A stretch of 32,905 nt of DNA from Bacteroidetes bacterium 24-39-8 (lineage in GTDB: Bacteria > Bacteroidota > Bacteroidia > Chitinophagales > Chitinophagaceae). Positions 1 through 5,892 of the stretch are shown here, piece after piece. The notes beneath the pieces are model-generated. The model worked only from the letters and a program-made list of their open reading frames with translations, was not told the DNA's origin and did not search any database. The first letter of the stretch is position 1. Each line of letters starts with the position of its first letter. Where the stretch lies: the NCBI GenBank assembly GCA_002256765.1, contig NCHJ01000028.1, positions 1 through 32,905 on the forward strand. Reading direction: 5' to 3'. The position numbers were made by a program, and so were the translations under genes.

Positions 1-1640
1 TTCAGAGTTATTGGAGTTTTATGCATCGGCACTTGTTTAGCCATGTAGATATTTTGCCAGAAAACATTAACCTTCCTGCAGGAACAGGCTCCAAGGATGA
101 TGTAAAACATTTTTGTCAGGAATATGAAAACAAGATTGAAGAAGCTGGTGGCATTGACTTACAAATTCTAGGTATTGGGGGCAATGGACATATTGGATTT
201 AATGAACCAGGATCAAGTATTTTTTCAAAAACCAGGATGGTCAATTTGGAAAATAGTACCAGACTGGCCAATAGCTATGAATTTCAAAACATCTCAAAAG
301 TTCCCAGAAGAGCTGTTACTATGGGCATCTCTACCATCTTAAAATCAAGAAGGATTTTGTTGATGGCCTGGGGCTCCAAAGCCAATATTGTAGCTAAATC
401 AGTTGAGGGCAATGTTACTGAGCAAATTCCCGCTAGCATTTTACAACAGCATAATGATTGCAGTTTTGTAATTGATGAATTGGCTTCTTCGGAATTAACT
501 AGAATTAAATCGCCATGGCTTACTGGTGAATGTATCTGGACAACAAAGATGATTAAAAGGGCCGTGATTAATTTGGCCTTAAAACTGGGTAAACCTGTTT
601 TGAGTTTGAATACGGTAGACTATAATGAAAATGGATTATCAGATTTGTTGGTTGAGAAAGGCGATGCCTATGAAATTAATCTGCAGGTCTTTTATTTGCT
701 TCGCGATAGCATTACTGGTTGGCCTGGGGGTAAACCTGGGGCCATTATACCTACTCATCCAGAAAGAAGTGCACCACACCCTAAAAGGTGTTTGATTTTT
801 TCTCCGCATCCTGATGACGATATTATTAGTATGGGTGGTACTTTTATGCGCTTGCATGACCAAGGGCATGAAGTACATGTTGCCTATCAAACCAGTGGTA
901 ATATTGCCGTTACGGACGAATTTGTCACTAGATTTATTGACTTTGCGGTAGGTTTTGAAGATATGTTTGGTATTGACAACCAAAAAAGTCAAAGCATTCT
1001 GTCTAGTGCTAGAGATTTTATAGCTAGCAAACAAAAGAACCAGGTTGATACCTCAGAAATTAGAGAAATCAAGGGTTTGATTAGAAGGTGTGAGGCAAAA
1101 GCCACTTGCCGTTATGTAGGACTTCCTGATGATAGTAGGGCACATTTCCAAAACCTACCATTCTATGAAACTGGAACCATTGACAAAAAACCCATGGGAG
1201 AAGAAGATGTAGAAAATACCATGGCTTTGCTTAGAAAAATTCAACCACATCAAATTTATTGTGCTGGTGATTTAGCAGACCCCCATGGTACCCATAAAGT
1301 TTGCTTAGACATTGTATTTGAAAGTATGCGCAGATTAAAAGCTGCAGGAGATGCTTGGGTGAAAGATTGCTGGGTATGGTTATACAAAGGCGCTTGGCAA
1401 GAATGGGATATCTCAGAGATTGAAATGGCCAACCCCATGAGTCCTGATCAGGTGATGAAAAAGCGTTTTGGCATTTTTATACATCAATCTCAAAAAGACT
1501 CTGTTCCTTTTCAAGGTTCTGATAGTAGAGAATTTTGGCAACGTGCAGAAGACAGGAATGCCAATACAGCCAACCTGTACGCCGCATTGGGTCTAACTAA
1601 ATATGCCGCTATGGAAGCTTTTGTTCGCTGGCATTATTAA
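1..1640 (+). CDS. nagB: Glucosamine-6-phosphate deaminase fused to PIG-L/LmbE deacetylase domain (5' truncated)
   Basis: This is the 3' part of a gene that enters from the left edge; the frame is open from base 3, so the ATG at 21 is internal. About 545 residues are visible and roughly 100 N-terminal ones are missing. The first half carries the NagB active-site signature GNGHIGFNEPG (His codon at 189), which in this family isomerises and deaminates glucosamine-6-P to fructose-6-P plus ammonia. The second half starts with a PIG-L/LmbE signature, SPHPDDD (His codon at 807), and has a later DPHGTH motif, the usual zinc ligands of N-acetylglucosaminyl deacetylases. The fusion is a common Bacteroidota form of NagB. 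Product: cytoplasmic amino-sugar catabolism; whether the second domain deacetylates GlcNAc-6-P is inference. A terminator follows at 1661. Confidence 0.9.
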   Translation, partial: QSYWSFMHRHLFSHVDILPENINLPAGTGSKDDVKHFCQEYENKIEEAGGIDLQILGIGGNGHIGFNEPGSSIFSKTRMVNLENSTRLANSYEFQNISKVPRRAVTMGISTILKSRRILLMAWGSKANIVAKSVEGNVTEQIPASILQQHNDCSFVIDELASSELTRIKSPWLTGECIWTTKMIKRAVINLALKLGKPVLSLNTVDYNENGLSDLLVEKGDAYEINLQVFYLLRDSITGWPGGKPGAIIPTHPERSAPHPKRCLIFSPHPDDDIISMGGTFMRLHDQGHEVHVAYQTSGNIAVTDEFVTRFIDFAVGFEDMFGIDNQKSQSILSSARDFIASKQKNQVDTSEIREIKGLIRRCEAKATCRYVGLPDDSRAHFQNLPFYETGTIDKKPMGEEDVENTMALLRKIQPHQIYCAGDLADPHGTHKVCLDIVFESMRRLKAAGDAWVKDCWVWLYKGAWQEWDISEIEMANPMSPDQVMKKRFGIFIHQSQKDSVPFQGSDSREFWQRAEDRNANTANLYAALGLTKYAAMEAFVRWHY

Positions 1641-1660
1641 ACATTTAACAACCACTAATC

Positions 1661-1699
1661 AAAATCGCCGCCAAGAACTGGGGGCGATTTTTTATTTTT
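1661..1699 (+). terminator. Rho-independent terminator after nagB
   Basis: AAAATCGCC (1661-1669) pairs with GGCGATTTT (1683-1691), extended by CC/GG inside around a short loop, and is followed by a T-rich tail to 1699. It lies 21 bases after the nagB stop and just before the ATG at 1705. Confidence 0.8.
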
Positions 1700-1704
1700 G
1701 TCAA

Positions 1705-2346
1705 ATGCATCTTCCGGAGGAAAAAAAGCTACAAACGGTTTGGAGTGAAAACTGGCAGAATCCTGGATTCCGTAAAAGGTTCCAATGGGGTTTATTGGTA
1801 TGGATTTTGGTCTTGATAGCTTTCCCATTTTTCTTTAGCTATATAGAACAAAGAGTTGGCTGGACGCCCAATGATTGGTTATTAGATCAATTACCTAGCA
1901 TGGATACTTCCATACCCTGTTTCCTTGTTATTTGGGGAATGTTTGCTTTGTTTTTCTACAGGGCTTTGTACCAGCCTAAAATGTTGTTACTGTTTTTATG
2001 GAGCTTCATTATTTTGAGCCTTATGCGTTTTTGTAGTATCTATTTACTGCCGCTAGAAGCTCCAGCCAATTTAATACCATTGCGCGACCCCATTTCTAAT
2101 TTATTTTATGGAGGAAAAGACGCATTTATTACCAAGGATTTGTTTTTTTCAGGCCATACATCAACGCAATTTTTGATGTATTTATGCCTACAAAAAAGGA
2201 CAGATAAAATACTGGCCTTATTAGCCACATTTGCAGTTGGAACAATGGTGCTTTTACAACATGTACATTATAGCATGGATGTTTTGGCAGCGCCACCGCT
2301 TACCTATTTGGTATACCTAATAGCCAAAAAATTTGCTAAATATTAA
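1705..2346 (+). CDS. PAP2-like / sphingomyelin-synthase-related membrane protein
   Basis: A 213-residue integral membrane protein with about five or six hydrophobic segments. Near the C-terminus it has SGHTS (His151) and HYSMD (His188, Asp192), the histidine/aspartate pattern of the PAP2_C family, which moves or removes phospho-head-groups of lipids. The start at 1705 is preferred over an in-frame ATG at 1603 because the upstream 34 codons run through the nagB end and its terminator hairpin. A TATTTTTG box (1693-1700) lies just before this ATG, so the message may be nearly leaderless. The gene converges on and overlaps the next gene by 4 bases. Substrate unknown; a role in inositol- or ethanolamine-type sphingolipid synthesis is only a guess. 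Confidence 0.75.
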   Translation: MHLPEEKKLQTVWSENWQNPGFRKRFQWGLLVWILVLIAFPFFFSYIEQRVGWTPNDWLLDQLPSMDTSIPCFLVIWGMFALFFYRALYQPKMLLLFLWSFIILSLMRFCSIYLLPLEAPANLIPLRDPISNLFYGGKDAFITKDLFFSGHTSTQFLMYLCLQKRTDKILALLATFAVGTMVLLQHVHYSMDVLAAPPLTYLVYLIAKKFAKY

Positions 2347-3443
2347 AATGCTTCTCCTAATTCAAAATAGAGACCCTGATTTTTACCAGGTCCTATTCCA
2401 TAATCCAAGCGAATATTCAGCTTTTCAGATTTATTGATGGCGTATCGTAAACCCGCACCAAAAGTGTATTTCAGGTCAGCAAATTTATAAGACAAGTTAT
2501 GTGAAACATCTCCAAAATTGCCAAAAGCAACCATTCCAAATCGCTTATACAATTGTTGTCTGAATTCTGCTTGAAAAACCAATTGGTTTTTATCGCGATA
2601 GCGACCATCATAATATCCTCGCATACTATTCATCCCACCTAATGTGGCCAAACTTCTCAAAGGCACATCATTACCCGTGTTATTAAAACTATAGGCTTGT
2701 AAAGCCAATATGCCATTTTTACGAATGGGCATGTATTTACGCAGGTCTATAACAATATTGGTATATCTATGTTCTGAACCAAAGATTGGTGAAAAATGGT
2801 TGAAGTAAATTTGTGCAAAATTGCCTTTAGTGGGGGCAAAGGCATTGTTCCTAGTATCATAGGTAAAACTCAAACCCAAACCTGAAACATGATAGCCATT
2901 TCTTCCAACTACCTGTTCTTGGTCAAAAATGCCAGTAGCTTTGTAATTATTCTCAATGAGATTTTGGTATTCATACAATGCCCCAATAAACATACCATTT
3001 CCCAATTGGCGCATTAAATGCAAATAGGTATAGAATTGCTTAAAATCATAAGCTTCTTCTGCTTGATTTGGGGTTTTATTACCCAATCCCCAAAATTTAT
3101 CCGGAAATGAACTAAAGGAGATCTGTTCATTAAGAACATATTGCTCATTTTTAAAATATTGAGCACCATTAATGGCTGCTATCAATTGCTTTTTTAATGA
3201 ATACAAAAAAATGGTTTGCAAATTGGAGGTCCTTGAAATGGTATCTGCCTTTGACATTCTAAAGGTAGAAGTGCCTGCTGCCCCAAATGACCAACTTGTT
3301 TCAATGGATCTAGTGATAACCGGAAACACTAGTAATTGCAGCTTTTTAGCCGAATCTTTTTGGGCAAAACTATGACCACCAAGTAAACTCAGCAAGCAAA
3401 ACAGGGTTAAAAACCGAATAATCATTCTATAAAAGCTTGACAT
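2343..3443 (-). CDS. Outer-membrane beta-barrel protein, BamA/TamA (surface antigen D15) type
   Basis: About 366 residues: a Sec signal peptide ending in HSFAQ, then a series of amphipathic beta strands to the end. The C-terminal half has features of the Omp85 barrel, including a glycine-rich GGMNSMRGY segment like the conserved (V/I)RG(Y/F) barrel motif, and a final aromatic residue (Phe). No POTRA domains precede the barrel, so it is a barrel-only member rather than BamA itself. Start choice: ATGs at 3443 and 3425 both give a good signal peptide; a TTG at 3455 is also in frame but overlaps a TATTTTG -7-like element (3453-3459, minus strand). Function unknown; such proteins may insert or export outer-membrane components. 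Confidence 0.75.
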   Translation of the reverse strand: MSSFYRMIIRFLTLFCLLSLLGGHSFAQKDSAKKLQLLVFPVITRSIETSWSFGAAGTSTFRMSKADTISRTSNLQTIFLYSLKKQLIAAINGAQYFKNEQYVLNEQISFSSFPDKFWGLGNKTPNQAEEAYDFKQFYTYLHLMRQLGNGMFIGALYEYQNLIENNYKATGIFDQEQVVGRNGYHVSGLGLSFTYDTRNNAFAPTKGNFAQIYFNHFSPIFGSEHRYTNIVIDLRKYMPIRKNGILALQAYSFNNTGNDVPLRSLATLGGMNSMRGYYDGRYRDKNQLVFQAEFRQQLYKRFGMVAFGNFGDVSHNLSYKFADLKYTFGAGLRYAINKSEKLNIRLDYGIGPGKNQGLYFELGEAF

Positions 3444-3593
3444 ACCGAACTGCAAAATACTCCGCTTATCCCATTAAAGTACATTTAGCTTTATAAAAAT
3501 GCCTATTTTCGCAACCTTGATTCTTGCCAAGTTCATATTTGGGTAACAATCAATTAACACAAATTTTACATAGAAACTCATAATAGCGTAGGA

Positions 3594-4406
3594 ATGAAAA
3601 AATGGGAAAGTAACTTTCAATTGGGCGAAACGCTAACCCATGAACAATTGGATTTTTTCGATCAACATGGAGTGATCATGTTTCGAAATTTCATTTCCAA
3701 GGAGAAAGTAGCAACTTTTCTTTCTGAAATTAACCGCTTAGAACAACTTTGGCTGTCTGAGGGTCGAGAGAAAGTCAATGGTATCCCCTTGAAATTTGGA
3801 AAGGACGAAGCTGGCAATAAAACCATTCAAAGATTTTGTTTTACCTCACTATATAGTGATGCATTAAATGAATTATTGAACGATCCTAGATTGTCTCAAT
3901 TATCCGCTTTATTAGCACCCTATGAGGGCCGTGTAGCAGAAAATGAAAAGGACGGATTGGTTGTGAATAATTACCTAAATACCAAGAACAGTACTTTTAC
4001 ACAAATGGGTTGGCATACTGATAGTCCTAGAGATTTATTCCTAGGTCAGAAAATTATGCCCATGCTCAATGTGGGTATACATTTAGACGAATGTCCTTTT
4101 GAAAATGGTGGATTGCGTGTATTACCAGGCACACACAAACAAAATGTTTTGAAATTGCTGTTTGGTAAAAAATACTTTATTGACAACAATGATGACAAAA
4201 ATGAAGTTGGATTTGATATTCATTCTGGAGACTTAACCGTTCATGATGGTCGTTTATGGCATAGGGTAAAACAGTCGCCTAAATACGGTGAAGAGAGCAG
4301 AAGGCGCGTGATGTATGTACCCATTGTTACCGGTAAATACAAGCCTAAAGATGAAAATAGTAAAACACCTTTCTATCATAGGTTCACTTCTAAAGTGCAT
4401 CATTGA
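3594..4406 (+). CDS. Phytanoyl-CoA dioxygenase (PhyH) family Fe(II)/2-oxoglutarate oxygenase
   Basis: 270 residues with no signal peptide, so probably cytoplasmic. The facial triad is visible as WHTD (His141, Asp143) and HDGRLWHRV (distal His223). Arginines after it, in the SRRRVMYVP segment, fit 2-oxoglutarate binding. Length and motif spacing match PhyH-family hydroxylases, which couple oxidation of 2-oxoglutarate to hydroxylation of a lipid or small molecule. The substrate cannot be read from the sequence. It stands alone: divergent from the barrel gene (150 bases apart) and closed by a strong terminator, so it is probably transcribed alone. Confidence 0.85.
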   Translation: MKKWESNFQLGETLTHEQLDFFDQHGVIMFRNFISKEKVATFLSEINRLEQLWLSEGREKVNGIPLKFGKDEAGNKTIQRFCFTSLYSDALNELLNDPRLSQLSALLAPYEGRVAENEKDGLVVNNYLNTKNSTFTQMGWHTDSPRDLFLGQKIMPMLNVGIHLDECPFENGGLRVLPGTHKQNVLKLLFGKKYFIDNNDDKNEVGFDIHSGDLTVHDGRLWHRVKQSPKYGEESRRRVMYVPIVTGKYKPKDENSKTPFYHRFTSKVHH

Positions 4407-4424
4407 TTTTACATAATTCATTTT

Positions 4425-4455
4425 GAAAGGTCAACCAAAAGTTGACCTTTCTCAT
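4425..4455 (+). terminator. Rho-independent terminator after the PhyH-like gene
   Basis: Perfect 11-bp stem GAAAGGTCAAC (4425-4435) / GTTGACCTTTC (4441-4451) with a 5-base loop, 19 bases after the stop codon. The T tract is interrupted (TTTCTCATTT) but the hairpin is strong. It sits 17 bases before the next ATG. Confidence 0.75.
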
Positions 4456-4468
4456 TTAACATAGTCAT

Positions 4469-5248
4469 ATGCAATACACATTGATTACTGGGGCAAGTAA
4501 AGGAATTGGAAAATGCATGGCCCAACAACTGGCAGCTAAGAAACAAAACCTATTATTAGTTGCAAGAACCGCTAGTCTTTTAGAAATATTGGCCAACCAG
4601 CTACAACAAGAATATGGGGTAAAAGTGGATTATTTGGCCATTGACTTAGCGGGTATAGGTGCTGCTCAAACCATTTTTGGTTGGTGCCAAGCCAATGGAT
4701 ACCAGATTAATACATTAATCAATAATGCAGGCTATGGTAATGGTGGTGCTTTTAGCAGTATCAGTACCAAGCAACATACAGATATGATGCAGGTAAATAT
4801 GAATGTGCCTGTAGAACTCATTTCACTATTTCTACCTCAACTTAAACTACTTCAAAGGGCTTATATACTTAATATAGCTAGCTCAGCAGCCTATCAAGCC
4901 GTTCCCGGTTTAAGTCTATACGCTGCTAGTAAATCTTTTGTTTTAAATTTTAGTAGGGGTTTGCAATTTGAACTAAAAGATACCGGTATTACGGTTACTA
5001 CAGTTTGCCCTGGTGGTACCGATACTGATTTTGCCAATCGTGCGCAGTTAGGTCCTAAAGCCGTAAAAGCCGGTGAAAAACTGAACATGAGTCCAGAGGA
5101 TGTTGCAAAACTGGCTATTGATGCCATGTATGCTGGTAAAACAGAACTCATTACTGGATTCCTTAATAAATTAGGAGCCGCTTTGGTCTGGTTAATGCCC
5201 AAAAAATTAGTAGAAAAAACTGCCGCAGGTCTTTATGGCATTGACTAA
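4469..5248 (+). CDS. Short-chain dehydrogenase/reductase (SDR family, DltE/COG0300-like)
   Basis: 259 residues with a full classical SDR set: the cofactor loop TGASKGIG (7-14), NNAG in the middle, catalytic Ser138, and YAASK giving Tyr151 and Lys155. The arginine after the second strand (VARTAS) suggests NADPH preference. It catalyses an NAD(P)-dependent carbonyl/alcohol conversion on an unknown substrate. The C-terminal 30 residues are hydrophobic, as in the 260-residue DltE-like group. It lies between a terminator and the tRNA promoter, so it appears monocistronic. Confidence 0.9.
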   Translation: MQYTLITGASKGIGKCMAQQLAAKKQNLLLVARTASLLEILANQLQQEYGVKVDYLAIDLAGIGAAQTIFGWCQANGYQINTLINNAGYGNGGAFSSISTKQHTDMMQVNMNVPVELISLFLPQLKLLQRAYILNIASSAAYQAVPGLSLYAASKSFVLNFSRGLQFELKDTGITVTTVCPGGTDTDFANRAQLGPKAVKAGEKLNMSPEDVAKLAIDAMYAGKTELITGFLNKLGAALVWLMPKKLVEKTAAGLYGID

Positions 5249-5270
5249 TTTCAAGAAAAGACATTTTGGT

Positions 5271-5301
5271 TTTGTGAATTATCATTTTGCCCTTATATTT
5301 G
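5271..5301 (+). promoter_or_regulatory. Bacteroidota-type promoter for tRNA-Arg
   Basis: TTTG at 5271-5274 and TATATTTG at 5294-5301, separated by exactly 19 bases, match the Bacteroidota primary-sigma consensus TTTG-N19-TAnnTTTG. The tRNA begins 20 bases downstream. Confidence 0.8.
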
Positions 5302-5320
5302 CAACCCCTAACAGGGAAAT

Positions 5321-5394
5321 GGCTGCGTAGCTCAACTGAATAGAGTACCTCACTACGGATGAGGGGGTTTTAGGTTTGAATCCTAACGCGGTCA
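5321..5394 (+). tRNA. tRNA-Arg (anticodon ACG)
   Basis: The cloverleaf folds completely by hand. Acceptor GGCTGCG (5321-5327) pairs with CGCGGTC (5387-5393) with two G-U pairs, discriminator A5394. The anticodon stem is CCTCA/TGAGG (5348-5352, 5360-5364) with loop CTACGGA, giving anticodon ACG at 5355-5357. The T stem is TTAGG/CCTAA with loop TTTGAAT. CCA is not encoded. A34 would be expected to be edited to inosine to read CGU/CGC/CGA. Confidence 0.95.
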
Positions 5395-5399
5395 CAAGG

Positions 5400-5424
5400 C
5401 CCCGCACTATGTGCGGGGTTTTTT
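5400..5424 (+). terminator. Rho-independent terminator of tRNA-Arg
   Basis: CCCCGCAC (5400-5407) and GTGCGGGG (5411-5418) form an 8-bp GC-rich stem with loop TAT, followed directly by six Ts. It starts 5 bases after the tRNA. Confidence 0.9.
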
Positions 5425-5431
5425 ATTGCGA

Positions 5432-5533
5432 ACACGTCAAAAGCTCGCTTTTGTAAGTGTGAGTAATAAAAAACCTTTTTGCGCAGCAAAAAAGGGGCCT
5501 TGGGTAAGGCCACTCCGAAAGGCTCAGCGAAGC
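5432..5533. repeat. Cluster of short hairpins upstream of the tandem array
   Basis: Four palindromes follow one another: CAAAAG/CTTTTG (5438-5443, 5448-5453), with flanking ACAC/GTGT at 5432-5435 and 5457-5460; TTTTTGC-GCA-GCAAAAA (5476-5492); GGCCTT/AAGGCC (5496-5501, 5506-5511); and GCGAAGC within AGCGAAGCT (5526-5534). None has a tRNA- or riboswitch-like layout. They belong with the hairpin array at 5574-5755. Confidence 0.6.
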
Positions 5534-5573
5534 TAATCCTAATGTCCTCTTTTCAAATCTATCAAAAAGCACA

Positions 5574-5790
5574 TTTTTTGCGAAGCAAAAAACAGTCCCC
5601 AACTCTCCCCCACCCAAAAACCCTGCGATTTTTTTGCACCGCAAAAAAGAGTAAAAAAACCTCTCCCCACCACCCTGCACATTTTTTGCGAAGCAAAAAA
5701 CAGTCCCCAACCCTCCCCACCCAAAAACCATGCACATTTTTTGCACCGCAAAAAACAGTCCCCCACCTCTCCCAAATCCCCCTTCAAATT
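5574..5790. repeat. Tandem array of four ~54-bp units, each with a T6GC-NNN-GCA6 hairpin
   Basis: Perfect 8-bp palindromes (TTTTTTGC/GCAAAAAA) with 3-base loops begin at 5574, 5630, 5682 and 5737, so the period is 56, 52 and 55 bases. The loops alternate GAA, ACC, GAA, ACC. The C-rich spacers begin CAGTCCCC in units 1, 3 and 4; unit 2 differs (GAGTAAAA). Units 1 and 3 are the closest pair, so the array looks like a duplicated ~107-bp dimer. The C-rich, G-poor strand bias is strong. Open frames across it on both strands (for example 5479-5811 + and 5423-5797 -) are low-complexity products of the repeats. The rest of 5761-5892 holds nothing I recognise. Confidence 0.85.
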
Positions 5791-5892
5791 GTCTCATTTA
5801 TAGCACAATGAAACAGAATCCGCAATATTCCTTAAAGTCCACAAAATCAATACATATGGCTTAACTTTAGTCACCCTCAATTAGAAGACCAA

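Noticed and set aside
639..1034. Reverse-strand frame inside nagB and similar 60-130 codon frames inside other genes
   Set aside because: They are shadows of clearly coding genes, with no motifs or conserved-looking composition.
3428..3495. Inverted repeat TATAAAAGCT / AGCTTTATA upstream of the beta-barrel gene, ending 2 bases from the ATG at 3425
   Set aside because: It resembles the start-adjacent repeats, but has a bulge and ~49 bases between the arms, and depends on which start is used.
3504..3541. TATTTTCG and CATATTTG as -7 boxes for the PhyH-like gene
   Set aside because: Each has one mismatch and neither has a TTTG at the right distance.
5574..5790. CRISPR array
   Set aside because: Repeats are 19-base palindromes and the intervening segments are themselves similar, not unique; there are no cas genes nearby.
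5423..5811. Open frames of 82-124 codons on both strands across the hairpin array
   Set aside because: Their products are repeats of the array (HFLRSKKQSPTLP on one strand, GLGTVFCFAKN on the other), overlap each other, lack initiation context and reflect lack of stops in C-rich DNA.
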